Assembly: GCA_045616485.1 (NCBI GenBank) | Contig: JAZLGU010000065.1 | Span: forward strand, 1 to 64,000 | Length of the DNA stretch: 64,000 nt | Source of the DNA: RGIG3528 sp045616485 | GTDB taxonomy: Bacteria > Bacillota > Clostridia > Lachnospirales > Lachnospiraceae | Direction: 5' to 3' | Shown: piece after piece, positions 49,686 through 58,838 of the stretch | Numbering within the stretch: the first letter of the stretch is position 1 | Layout of the letters: each line of letters starts with the position of its first letter | Program-made: the position numbers and the translations under genes | The notes under the pieces: model-generated | Seen by the model: only the letters and a program-made list of their open reading frames with translations | What the model was told of the DNA's origin: nothing | The model's database searches: none

Positions 49686-52223
49686 TTACTCAGTCACTTC
49701 AACCACTATATCTCCTGTTGCACTATTGATAACGCGAGTCGTAATCTCACCTGTTTCCGGATTAAAAATGTATTCCACTATATAATCCCCTTGGTTTTCT
49801 TCTTCAGGTCTGCCGGATACAGGCGGCTCGACAGTAGGTGCACTTATCGGATCCTTCTCTATATTCATCTCCTGTATTGCCAGCTCAAAGGTAGCATTTG
49901 GATTTTGTTCAAAATAGTAGCATACAAAATCCTCATCCTCATAGTACACCTTTAAGGTTCTCGGATATAAATCTTCGAATTCTTCTATCCAGTTCATAGC
50001 TCTGGATTCAATAAGTATGCGTGTATTCTTATCTCTGTACAAGGCCGACAGAGACTTTGCCAGCTTTGCAGTAAATCGCACTCGTTCTGTTTTACCTTTT
50101 TCAGCATCCAGCTCATATCCGATGACATTACTGCTACCGGTGCTTACCAGCCTTGTAAATTGCAGAAGATTCTGACTTTGCTCCCCATCTGCCAGCCAGA
50201 ACGGAATCTCCGGAAAATGCTGCTGAATGTATTGTATTGGATGCTTTTCCACGTATATGTATACTTTGTCGGTAGGCAGCTTGTAGCTCTTTGCTATGGT
50301 ACCATTTACAAAATTAATCAGCTCTTCGTGGTAGCCGCTACCTGCTATCTGCCAGGTCTCCGTACCTGTAGAAACAATAGTAAAGGACTCTTTTTCATTT
50401 TCCCTTATAATCCTTTGAGTGATACTGGCTACACTGGAGTAGCCGGTAAGCTCAAAGTATAAGGCACCATGGAAGATACCTGTATTCACCACTACAATGA
50501 GACTGCTTATTACTACAGCTACAGCTATTATTCCATCCCTGTTACCCTTTAGGAAAAGCTTAATGTAACCAAAGCACAGATCTACAGGTATTAAAAATAC
50601 CATAAGATTCAGAAGCGTTGCATAGTAATTAAGCCTGTACATGTCTATAAGGCGGGGCAGACCAAAGAGCTTGGGATTACCCATTATCATTATATTAATC
50701 AGCATTAACATAAGGGCCCCAAGGGGAGCCAGACACAGTCCTTCTTTTTTAGCCAGTCCCTTCTTTTTTCTTCGAAGATTGATTATGACTATAGCAAGAC
50801 CAACACCTATAATGGCGGCTAACGCTACCAGTGCACTGATTTTATAGATAAGAGCAGCCCTATTTCCAAACACCACACCATAGGTTCTATCCAGTATTTC
50901 AGAAAGGCCGGGCGCTGTATTTTTATTTATATAGTCATCAATAATAATATCAGTACCCGGTCTATCCGTGTCGGAAGTACCAGGCGTAGGTATTACACCG
51001 GGCTGTATTATCACCTCTTCGGTATTTCCCTTTTTCCCCTGCATGACATCTATCGCCCATCCGATAGAGCCCTGAAACTGCATACCTTCTGCCAATGCCA
51101 GCAGCATAGGTAGAACCGCTATAAATACAGATGTTAATACTGTCAATAACAGTCTTAAAAAATGCTTTCCTGAAAACGTCTCTTTGAAATATACAGGTAC
51201 AATAGCCAGGCACAGGAAAAAAGCTATAATAGTACAATAAAAATGAATAGAAATTGTATTAAATAAGGCCAGGCCAAAAATAATCAGATTGGCATCTTTA
51301 TATAAGGCCGGATACTGAAACGTCTTGCCGTTTTTTCTTACGTCCTTCAGATAACGTAGTAAAAACAAAGGGCATATAAGGGTGGCAGATGCGCCAAATT
51401 CCATGGGCAAGGTACACTGAAGACGTGAAAACATAAATACTGTCTGATGGTAACTGTATCCCACTGTAAGAAACAGTATCAGCGCAGTGACAGCTGTATA
51501 TCTCCAGTTATATATTTCTTTGGCCAGGAGAAAAATCACTAATAAAAGCAGCGCTATATGTACAGGCTGCAAAAACAGCATAACAGAGTAGAGCGACACA
51601 CCAAAGCATGCATTTATCATATAAGCATATGTATGCATTCCTTCAGGGTAAATGCCCCCTGAAAAAATATGCCCTTTGGTCAGCTCATATGCCCATTTCT
51701 CATGAACATAAAGGTCAGTAAAGCCAAAAGTAGGGCTTTCAAAAACCCCCATACTATAATAAATCATACCGTATATCACTGCTAAAGCTAGAAGCGCATA
51801 TATAAGAATATGATTCGTAATTTTTATATTAACCTTTTTCCGGCTTTTTTTGAAAATATTTCTTGTATGAAAAGCCACATTTCTGCCAAAGCTCTTTATG
51901 CCATATGCACCAATTAGCAGGGCCTTGAATCTTTCCAGAGTATGGTCTCCCTTTTTTATAAAAAAAGGGATAGCGATACTGGCTAACAGTCCTCCCCAGA
52001 ACCCTACTCGTACCACCCAGGGATTAAGAATATGACACAGCCCCAGCAGCAGGACATACATATTTACGGCAAATAACATGAACATGGAATCAAAACACAA
52101 ATGTTCTGTCAGAGAGCGTCCACGAAGCCATTTTCTAAATACTATTTCCGGCCATACAAAAGTCAGGATGCCATATGCCAAAAAGACCAGTATATATTCT
52201 TTTATCCAATAAAAAATATCCAA
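49686..52223 (-). CDS. Multi-spanning GT-C-like glycosyltransferase/polymerase
   Basis: An 845-residue membrane protein with about twelve to fourteen hydrophobic segments in its first 600 residues and a soluble outer C-terminal part. The first large outer loop has FTDLYVHEKWAYELTKGH and GIYPEGMH (near 170-205), a pattern (acidic pair, H, later YP.G.H) common in GT-C enzymes that use lipid-linked sugars. It could thus be the polymerase or a lipid-sugar-dependent transferase of this locus. The last 40 residues hold two beta repeats (FNPETGEITTRVI, NSATGDIVVEV). TTG 52223 is chosen because GGAGG lies five bases upstream; four codons further out there is no ribosome site. Confidence 0.75.
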   Translation of the reverse strand: MDIFYWIKEYILVFLAYGILTFVWPEIVFRKWLRGRSLTEHLCFDSMFMLFAVNMYVLLLGLCHILNPWVVRVGFWGGLLASIAIPFFIKKGDHTLERFKALLIGAYGIKSFGRNVAFHTRNIFKKSRKKVNIKITNHILIYALLALAVIYGMIYYSMGVFESPTFGFTDLYVHEKWAYELTKGHIFSGGIYPEGMHTYAYMINACFGVSLYSVMLFLQPVHIALLLLVIFLLAKEIYNWRYTAVTALILFLTVGYSYHQTVFMFSRLQCTLPMEFGASATLICPLFLLRYLKDVRKNGKTFQYPALYKDANLIIFGLALFNTISIHFYCTIIAFFLCLAIVPVYFKETFSGKHFLRLLLTVLTSVFIAVLPMLLALAEGMQFQGSIGWAIDVMQGKKGNTEEVIIQPGVIPTPGTSDTDRPGTDIIIDDYINKNTAPGLSEILDRTYGVVFGNRAALIYKISALVALAAIIGVGLAIVIINLRRKKKGLAKKEGLCLAPLGALMLMLINIMIMGNPKLFGLPRLIDMYRLNYYATLLNLMVFLIPVDLCFGYIKLFLKGNRDGIIAVAVVISSLIVVVNTGIFHGALYFELTGYSSVASITQRIIRENEKESFTIVSTGTETWQIAGSGYHEELINFVNGTIAKSYKLPTDKVYIYVEKHPIQYIQQHFPEIPFWLADGEQSQNLLQFTRLVSTGSSNVIGYELDAEKGKTERVRFTAKLAKSLSALYRDKNTRILIESRAMNWIEEFEDLYPRTLKVYYEDEDFVCYYFEQNPNATFELAIQEMNIEKDPISAPTVEPPVSGRPEEENQGDYIVEYIFNPETGEITTRVINSATGDIVVEVTE

Positions 52224-52237
52224 TACAGCCTCCAAAT

Positions 52238-53506
52238 TTATTCAATGATGCCTAAAAGCAGTTCACCGCTTTCATCCGTCTCATTGGAAAAGTGAACCGG
52301 TGCCCCATCTATCTTTCGTCTGGCACAGATATATACTCTGCGTTCTGCGTATCTAAGCCCTGCCAGGTCACTTCTTTTAATATCAAGGGTAAAGACCTTT
52401 TTATCCCCCGGCATAAGGCCATCCAGCCTGTCGCTACTCTTTATTTCCACAGGCCCTATTTTAAAATAAATTTCAGTCTTTCTGTACATAGGTGCAAAGC
52501 CCTTGTTTTCTACAGTAATGCTCAGATGCAGCCTTTTACTGTATCTTTTTCTCAAAAGACCTCTGCCATCAGATACCCTTGTTACCACAAATCTGTAGCC
52601 CAAATGGGCACCTATATAATCATACATGGATACCATCATCCATCTTCCCGGGAATCCGGTCTTTTTCCTCTCCCAGAAATCTAACAGCTGTCTGTCATAA
52701 AGGCTGTTCAGATATGTAACTCTGGTGGCTTTAAGTATATTAATAACATCGGTATTGGTAAAATGCTTTGTATAGGTAGGTCCCCATACCACTTCTCCGC
52801 CCACCGGATAGCGCCTGCCTATTCTATCAATAAAACGAAGCTCTCTCGCTCTGCTCCGTCTTCCCAGATCATCCTCAGCTCTTTTTGACACCTGTCCATA
52901 TGTCCCCATATCTGTCTCAGATGACAGCATGGCATCATTAAACAGGCCCATATTTTTAAGCTTTACCTGACGATACTGGGCCGGAGTCCGGACAGATGTA
53001 TAAGTCCTGCTCTTAAAAGCCTCCTGATATATTGACATCAGCTGCTTGACCTCTGCCAGCTCCTTATCCAAAGTGTATCTGCTGTCATGCAGCTCCCCCC
53101 AGGCGCCTACTCCTGCTCCCTGCATAATAAAAATATTATACTCGCTAAATATTTTGGCAAGGGTACCTGCATGATCTGCCACTTCGAAGAAAAATGAAGG
53201 CTCTGCCTCTATGGCCCTTCCCAATCTGTCGTAGGTAGGTCTTATGATAATATCCCTATTTTCTTTCTTGAAAAAGTCCAAAAGATCTCTTATTTCTTTT
53301 TTGGCCCCATCGTCTAAGGGCCTGTTTTTATAGGCTCCTATATCAAGTAAAATAAGGGACAGACTTTCTGATGCGTCCAACACATTGGCAAACGCCTCGA
53401 TCTTCTGTCCCCTTCCTACCCTGTATGGATAAATCTGATACCATCCTCTATCAGGATTTTTTGTATTTGTGTTTGTTTCCTTGATTTTTGAAGCCTTAAA
53501 TAACAT
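52238..53506 (-). CDS. DUF4874/DUF4832 protein
   Basis: A 422-residue protein. The N-terminal part (about 15-190) fits DUF4874, with the start NPDRGWYQIYPYR and FIMQGAGVGAWGELHDSRYT, a TIM-barrel-like sequence reminiscent of glycoside hydrolases. The C-terminal part (about 225-420) fits DUF4832, ending in a beta sandwich (LHLSITVENKGFAPMYRKTE). No signal peptide is seen, though such proteins often act on extracellular glycans. Its place between two glycosyltransferases and the GT-C-like protein suggests a role in trimming or chain control of the polymer. Function is not established for the family. Confidence 0.8.
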   Translation of the reverse strand: MLFKASKIKETNTNTKNPDRGWYQIYPYRVGRGQKIEAFANVLDASESLSLILLDIGAYKNRPLDDGAKKEIRDLLDFFKKENRDIIIRPTYDRLGRAIEAEPSFFFEVADHAGTLAKIFSEYNIFIMQGAGVGAWGELHDSRYTLDKELAEVKQLMSIYQEAFKSRTYTSVRTPAQYRQVKLKNMGLFNDAMLSSETDMGTYGQVSKRAEDDLGRRSRARELRFIDRIGRRYPVGGEVVWGPTYTKHFTNTDVINILKATRVTYLNSLYDRQLLDFWERKKTGFPGRWMMVSMYDYIGAHLGYRFVVTRVSDGRGLLRKRYSKRLHLSITVENKGFAPMYRKTEIYFKIGPVEIKSSDRLDGLMPGDKKVFTLDIKRSDLAGLRYAERRVYICARRKIDGAPVHFSNETDESGELLLGIIE

Positions 53507-53514
53507 ATTACCTC

Positions 53515-54282
53515 TTAGATAAGGTGATCCGGAACACCCATATCTACATGAAAAACTTTAATTCTTATTGCTACAGCCAAAATACAAAAAGCCATTCTCA
53601 GCATATATATAAAGGGCTTAATGCCAGAATGCATACCCACTCCCTGGGCTCTGTTATGCATGACTGCAGGTATTTCCGTTACTTTAAATCCCAGCAAAAT
53701 CATCTGCATAATCATATTGGCATCAGGATATCTTTCATCGAAATGATTGTAGCCCTGATAATAGGTAAATGCCCTGGATGACAGACCCTGAAGACCGGAT
53801 GTGGGATCTGTAATTTTTACCTTAGTAGCATGTTTTATCTGCCTGGAAAAAACTTTCATGGCGAATCGACGTATTTTACTGCAATGATATACAGCTGCTC
53901 CCGGCAGGAATCTGGAACCTATTACAATATCCGGATGCTTCCCATCTTTATCAGTACCGGTCAGCGCTTTATACAACTCCTTAATATTACAGGTATCATG
54001 CTGTCCATCGGCATCCATCTGTATAACATATTTGTAGCCATGTCTCACAGCATATTTGTAACCTGTCTGCAGACCACAGCCATAGCCCATATTATAAATA
54101 AGATTCACTACCTTAAAGCCTTTTTCCTTTACTATGGCAGCTGTTCTATCTGTGGAAGCATCATTAATAACCAAAACATCAAAAGACAGAGTCTCCAAAA
54201 GCTGCTGGAGCTCCGTAAGCACTTTACCTATATTATCTTCTTCATTATACGCAGGTATAATGATCAGCAATTCATTCTTCAA
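53515..54282 (-). CDS. GT2-family glycosyltransferase (dolichyl-phosphate-sugar-synthase-like)
   Basis: A 255-residue GT-A enzyme. Nucleotide-sugar motif LLIIIPAYNEEDNIGKVL, VINDASTDRT, and the metal-binding DADGQHD near 92; then GSRFLPG and a C-terminal hydrophobic segment near 220-240. Enzymes of this type move a sugar to a polyprenyl phosphate carrier, which would supply the neighbouring GT-C-like protein. It begins at TTG 54282 with GGAG seven bases ahead. It is 13 bases after the GT4 gene. Confidence 0.88.
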   Translation of the reverse strand: MKNELLIIIPAYNEEDNIGKVLTELQQLLETLSFDVLVINDASTDRTAAIVKEKGFKVVNLIYNMGYGCGLQTGYKYAVRHGYKYVIQMDADGQHDTCNIKELYKALTGTDKDGKHPDIVIGSRFLPGAAVYHCSKIRRFAMKVFSRQIKHATKVKITDPTSGLQGLSSRAFTYYQGYNHFDERYPDANMIMQMILLGFKVTEIPAVMHNRAQGVGMHSGIKPFIYMLRMAFCILAVAIRIKVFHVDMGVPDHLI

Positions 54283-54295
54283 GTGTCTTCTCCGC

Positions 54296-55522
54296 CTAAT
54301 ACAATAACTTATTTATATCAGTGTTATCTCTTGAAAACTCTTTTTCTACTTCAGCTTCTGTCTCTTTTAAAAACTTTTGGCAAAGCTCTTTGTCACTAGC
54401 AAGTGTCAGTATAGCATCTGCTATTTTTTCAGACTTAAAAGCTACCAGCAGGCCATTTCTATTATTTTCCACCTGTTCACGATTGCCGGGAACATCAGAA
54501 ATAACCAGGGGCTTTCCCAGTATCTTGGCTTCAGAAATCGCAATACTCTTTCCTTCGTAAGCTGAGCAATGAACATAAATATCGGCTCTTTTTATATACG
54601 GGTAGGGGTTGTCTACGCTTCCCGGCATGATAAAGCAATCGCCTACATTGGCAGCTTTAATCTTGTCCATAAGCATCGCTTTCTCTTCTCCGTCACCAAG
54701 CAAAAGCCATTTAAAATCTATGCCCTTTTGCTTTAAGCGCCCTGCAGCCAGAATGCTCTTCTCCCAATTTTTCTGTCGTGTAAGTCTTCCCACCGTCAGC
54801 AGTCTGATACCTGTATACTCAGGATCAAAATATGCTTTTACTGAATCAGGATAAGCTATTTTCTCTTCCGCCTTTTTTCTGATAAGATCCGCATTCAGAA
54901 TATTTCTAAAAGTATCAGTAAGCCTGAAAAGCTCCGGGTGTATCTTGATAAAGCTGGTCCTTACTTCTTCAGATATACAGAATATCTTGTCAAAGCTGGC
55001 ATATGAATCCAGATCCAGCTCCTTTGTATAGCCGGCCTTCTCATAATCCACATGAATAAAAGCCACCTTTTTTAGAGCTTCCACCCTGTCAGCCACATAA
55101 TATGCAGAGCCTCCCTCTAAAAAAGCTACCGCCAGATCATACTGCTTTTTTATATCCGGTGCAGTATCACTTATCATTCTCCAGAGAAGCTTGTCTTTTC
55201 TGACTGTTCCTGCAGCTTTCATCAGGCGTCTGTTTTTAATAATATATCTAAAATCCTTAAATATTCCACCCTTAAGGAACAAAGCTTTAGCTACGGTTTT
55301 TCTTAAAACTTTTTCTCCTTCTGCAGAATTTACAGGTGTTTGGTCTATCTTTTTATTGAGTATATTTACCCGGGCAGGAATGTCTGTAAGCATTTCTCCC
55401 TGTCCCAAAAGTACCAGCAGATCTACTTCGTATTCTTCCGGTATTTCAGACAGCAGATTTAAAAAACTAACCTCAGCTCCTGCTCTCCCCATAGTATTTA
55501 TTACAAACAGTATACGATTCAT
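54296..55522 (-). CDS. GT4-family glycosyltransferase
   Basis: A 408-residue GT-B enzyme. The N-terminal domain starts RILFVINTMGRAGAEVS; the C-terminal Glycos_transf_1 domain has LLTVGRLTRQKNWEKSI near 245 and the sugar-nucleotide motif YEGKSIAISEAKILGKPLV with the E-x7-E Glu pair near 330-340. It probably adds one residue of the repeat unit at the cytosolic face. ATG 55522 follows GGGGGAG; seven extra residues upstream are unlikely. Confidence 0.88.
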   Translation of the reverse strand: MNRILFVINTMGRAGAEVSFLNLLSEIPEEYEVDLLVLLGQGEMLTDIPARVNILNKKIDQTPVNSAEGEKVLRKTVAKALFLKGGIFKDFRYIIKNRRLMKAAGTVRKDKLLWRMISDTAPDIKKQYDLAVAFLEGGSAYYVADRVEALKKVAFIHVDYEKAGYTKELDLDSYASFDKIFCISEEVRTSFIKIHPELFRLTDTFRNILNADLIRKKAEEKIAYPDSVKAYFDPEYTGIRLLTVGRLTRQKNWEKSILAAGRLKQKGIDFKWLLLGDGEEKAMLMDKIKAANVGDCFIMPGSVDNPYPYIKRADIYVHCSAYEGKSIAISEAKILGKPLVISDVPGNREQVENNRNGLLVAFKSEKIADAILTLASDKELCQKFLKETEAEVEKEFSRDNTDINKLLY

Positions 55523-55552
55523 AGGTCTCCCCCTCTTCCCCAAATCGTTTTA

Positions 55553-55918
55553 TTATTTTTGGCTTAATTCTGCCACCTGCTTTTTAAGCTCCTCATTTTC
55601 CAAAGACAAAATGGAGATCTGGGATGCCATTTCTGTAGTTTTTCTGCTAACTTCGGATACCTTACTGCTGATAAAATATATACAAAACAGGAAGCAGCCT
55701 CCTACCAGGATAAGGAGAATAAGGCCTGTCCAGGACATAAATTTAGTCCAGCCAACAGGTCTTAACAGTATGCCTGCCAGTATTACCAATACAGCTATAA
55801 AAGCCCATACCAGGCAGAAGGTCTCTGTCATTTTTCTTTTGGCAAGAGACACTACAGATACCGTAAGCAATAACAGACCTGTAATTACCATTATGATTTG
55901 TAAAGCAAGTCCTGCCAT
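55553..55918 (-). CDS. DUF2304 small membrane protein
   Basis: A 121-residue protein with three membrane segments (about 3-22, 33-52, 61-84) followed by a cytosolic coiled coil (TTEMASQISILSLENEELKK) that extends to the end. DUF2304 proteins sit next to glycosyltransferases in many polysaccharide clusters; their role is unknown, perhaps as a membrane partner of a GT2 enzyme. It starts one base after the pelG stop. Confidence 0.85.
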   Translation of the reverse strand: MAGLALQIIMVITGLLLLTVSVVSLAKRKMTETFCLVWAFIAVLVILAGILLRPVGWTKFMSWTGLILLILVGGCFLFCIYFISSKVSEVSRKTTEMASQISILSLENEELKKQVAELSQK

Positions 55919-55919
55919 A

Positions 55920-57380
55920 TTAACGACCTCTTACACTCACTGTTTCAATAGCATACACTTTGTTGGAAGGGCGTCTTCCATGACCACGTTTCATTATGGA
56001 TCCTTCGCAGAAAACATGATAATCCAGCTTTTTCTCCAGTACTCTGATACGGGCATAAGCTACGCACCAGCCGGAAAAAGCTCCTAATACCAGACCCAGT
56101 CCATACCACATTGGTGGCAGATGGGTAGATACAAATGTCATTCCTGCAGTAACTGCTGCAAACGTAAATGCAGTCAGCAAAGCACCATTCAAATCATTGA
56201 AATAATACAGGAAAATAATGGTAGCATACATGATAAAGAGGATAAAATATCCTCCTGCCAGACTTGGATAAATCTGAAGCACCAGGCCGCCCATGCCAAA
56301 GTATGGTAATGCAAACATAAGGATAAAGAAAAGGGCTGTTGATATAATAAACTGAATACGAACAAGACGCATTAATTCATCAAAAAGCTGTCTGAACATA
56401 CGTTCCTTGCCATTTCTGATATCCATGCCTCTGCCACCAATAACAGCCTCTGTATAGGCCTTATATTTATCGTGGAAATTCATCTCGATACCGGTAATAA
56501 ATATAACTGAAGCGCTGATATTGGTAAACATGGCTATACAGGTAGCCAAATCATAGCTGGTAAAGCATACAAAGGTATTGGCTACTATTGTTCTGTCAGG
56601 AGTGGTCCAAAACACAAAATTGTGCATGTAAAGACCAAGAGTATAAATGAAATTGGTAACTATCAACTGCCAGTTTTTGCCAAAGTAGATAAATACCGCT
56701 CCGAATTTTCCTGAAGATTTTGGGAAATAGCTTCTGATAAGGGAAAATTCCAAAGAAGCGATAACAAGGAAACCTACTGTAAGTGAAGCCAGCATTGCAT
56801 ATGTTTCTTCTACTTTGAGTACCTTGGTAAGTATCAGTGAAAGCACTACTGTAATCAGCATACCTATAAGATAAAATAAGGACTGCTGTCTGAATGCCTT
56901 ACATATAGACAAATAAAGCATGGAATAGAACACCAGTGACAGAGCAAGGAAGGCAAACAATGACATCGTTACGTAATTGATGCTTACATGTCCCACAAGA
57001 TGCTCTCTTATGCAAAAAGGCACTGCTACAGCCATTGCTATCATTATATTGATGAGCAGACCTGCATAGTAACATGGCATAATGTCTTCGTATTTTTCTC
57101 TGTAAATAACATCCGACAAATATCTGGACAATACTGCATTTAAGGGTGATCCGCAAAGCAGAGCAAATATGAAAACATAAAGAATAGTACAGGAAAACAA
57201 TTCTCTGGACATATAATCAAGAGTATTGAATCCCAACAGCCACTGCATGAGAATTACAGTACCAATAACAAGAATCATGGGGGCGATAGTAACTACGATG
57301 GAGTAGCCAAAGCCCACAAGATTGGTGGTTACAGTATTTTTTGAATATATTCGGTTAAGTCTGATACCTATTCCGGCCAT
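55920..57380 (-). CDS. pelG: PelG, MATE/PST-like Pel exopolysaccharide transporter
   Basis: A 486-residue membrane protein with about twelve hydrophobic segments. The start MAGIGIRLNRIYSKNTVTTN and the loops SRYLSDVIYREKYEDIMPCY and GIEMNFHDKYKAYTEAVIGG are typical of PelG. With PelD, PelE and PelF it forms the inner-membrane complex that moves the Pel polymer across the membrane. The gene order D-E-(A)-F-G matches the Gram-positive pelDEA-FG arrangement (known from Bacillus cereus). Confidence 0.9.
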   Translation of the reverse strand: MAGIGIRLNRIYSKNTVTTNLVGFGYSIVVTIAPMILVIGTVILMQWLLGFNTLDYMSRELFSCTILYVFIFALLCGSPLNAVLSRYLSDVIYREKYEDIMPCYYAGLLINIMIAMAVAVPFCIREHLVGHVSINYVTMSLFAFLALSLVFYSMLYLSICKAFRQQSLFYLIGMLITVVLSLILTKVLKVEETYAMLASLTVGFLVIASLEFSLIRSYFPKSSGKFGAVFIYFGKNWQLIVTNFIYTLGLYMHNFVFWTTPDRTIVANTFVCFTSYDLATCIAMFTNISASVIFITGIEMNFHDKYKAYTEAVIGGRGMDIRNGKERMFRQLFDELMRLVRIQFIISTALFFILMFALPYFGMGGLVLQIYPSLAGGYFILFIMYATIIFLYYFNDLNGALLTAFTFAAVTAGMTFVSTHLPPMWYGLGLVLGAFSGWCVAYARIRVLEKKLDYHVFCEGSIMKRGHGRRPSNKVYAIETVSVRGR

Positions 57381-57396
57381 ATATACCCTCTTCTAT

Positions 57397-58830
57397 CTAA
57401 TTGTTAAATGTGCTGTCGTAAATTTCCTCATAAAGGGAATTGTACTTAGCCCTCATAACGTTAACATCATAAAATGCATTTACTCGGTTTTTACCGGCCT
57501 GACCCATTTTCTCTCTAAGCTCACTATCCTTGGCTAAAAGAACAATGGCATCTGCGATTTCCTGCACATTCATAATATGCGTAACAACACCGGCATCACC
57601 AAATTCATCACCGTGACCATAAATCAGTCCTTTACAGTCACCTACATCTGTAGCTATCGCAGGCTTTCCTGCAGCAAAGCCCTCCAAAATGGTAAGTGGC
57701 TGACCTTCGGAAATAGATGTAAGAATAGTCATGTCCATGCGTCCCAGATACTCTCTGGTATCAACAGTGCCTGTAAAATGAACATCTCTAAGCCCCATCA
57801 TCTCTACCATTCTCATACACTCAGAGGCATACTCTTCCTCTTCGTCCATAGGTCCGATTATCCAAAGGTGCAGATTGGGTACCTCGTGTTTTGCAAAAGC
57901 AAAGGCCTGAATCAAAGTCTTTACGTCTTTAATAGGCGCCACTCTAAGAACAGCTCCTACATTAATTACGCCTTCTTCCAGCTCTTTTTCGGTCTTGCCC
58001 GGAGCATCAGCAAAGCGCTCAATTGAAATACTGTTGCTGATGACTACGGCTTTATCGGGATCACAACCATTTTCAATCTGAAGCTCCCTTGCGTGATCAT
58101 AAAGAGATGTAATCTTATCTGCCTTATCATAAGCCAGTCGGCTCATCTTACGGAACTGGTCGATCCATATGTCTTTGTATACGCCGGACACCCATGAAGC
58201 CTTAATAATTTCCTCTTCACGTTCACGTGTGTAAATACCGTGCTCAGATACTAAAAGTCCGCACTCATCCTTATACTTTGCCATGCCACCCAGCACACCT
58301 GCATATCCGGTGGCTACACAGTGATATATATTGGCCTTGGGAAGATTGGTCTTTAATATCAGGAAAAATGGCAGATATATGGATCTCATGGTCCACAAAA
58401 AGTCCGAAAATACAATAAGCGGATACTTTCTGTCATATACTTCCCTGACAGCATCCAGGAAATCCTCTCCCATCAGCAGATCGTCTACAGAAAACTTGTG
58501 ATTCTGGAAAAGATCAAAGAGCGTATCCCAATCTATATCATTGTTCATAATAAGATTTTTAAGGGCTGTGCTCTGCTTTGTGCTAAGCTTTATTTTTCTA
58601 GTGAATTTAGACTTTTTCTCCCAGTCGTAGTCGTTCAGGTAAGTCTCGTATACAGCTGTTACATTTTCCGGCAGCTCCAGCTTGAATTTACCACGCTGGC
58701 TTCTGTCAGAAATAATAGCCATAACTATGAACTCTACCTTGGGGAAAGCCTTTATCATACTGTTTATCCAGCTGGAAACACCACCTACAGCATATGGATA
58801 GCAGCCTTCAGCAATAATACAAACTCTCAT
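57397..58830 (-). CDS. pelF: PelF, cytosolic Pel glycosyltransferase
   Basis: A 477-residue GT4 enzyme that polymerises Pel from UDP-amino sugars in characterised systems. PelF marks: CIIAEGCYPYAVGGVSSW at the start, VSEHGIYTREREEEI near 205, GAVLRVAPIKDVKTLI near 302, and TSISEGQPLTILEGFAAGKP near 385 with the E-x7-E Glu pair. Spacing to pelG is 16 bases, RBS TAGGAG. As the most conserved Pel protein, it makes the Pel assignment firm. Confidence 0.95.
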   Translation of the reverse strand: MRVCIIAEGCYPYAVGGVSSWINSMIKAFPKVEFIVMAIISDRSQRGKFKLELPENVTAVYETYLNDYDWEKKSKFTRKIKLSTKQSTALKNLIMNNDIDWDTLFDLFQNHKFSVDDLLMGEDFLDAVREVYDRKYPLIVFSDFLWTMRSIYLPFFLILKTNLPKANIYHCVATGYAGVLGGMAKYKDECGLLVSEHGIYTREREEEIIKASWVSGVYKDIWIDQFRKMSRLAYDKADKITSLYDHARELQIENGCDPDKAVVISNSISIERFADAPGKTEKELEEGVINVGAVLRVAPIKDVKTLIQAFAFAKHEVPNLHLWIIGPMDEEEEYASECMRMVEMMGLRDVHFTGTVDTREYLGRMDMTILTSISEGQPLTILEGFAAGKPAIATDVGDCKGLIYGHGDEFGDAGVVTHIMNVQEIADAIVLLAKDSELREKMGQAGKNRVNAFYDVNVMRAKYNSLYEEIYDSTFNN

Positions 58831-58838
58831 GTTTGCTC

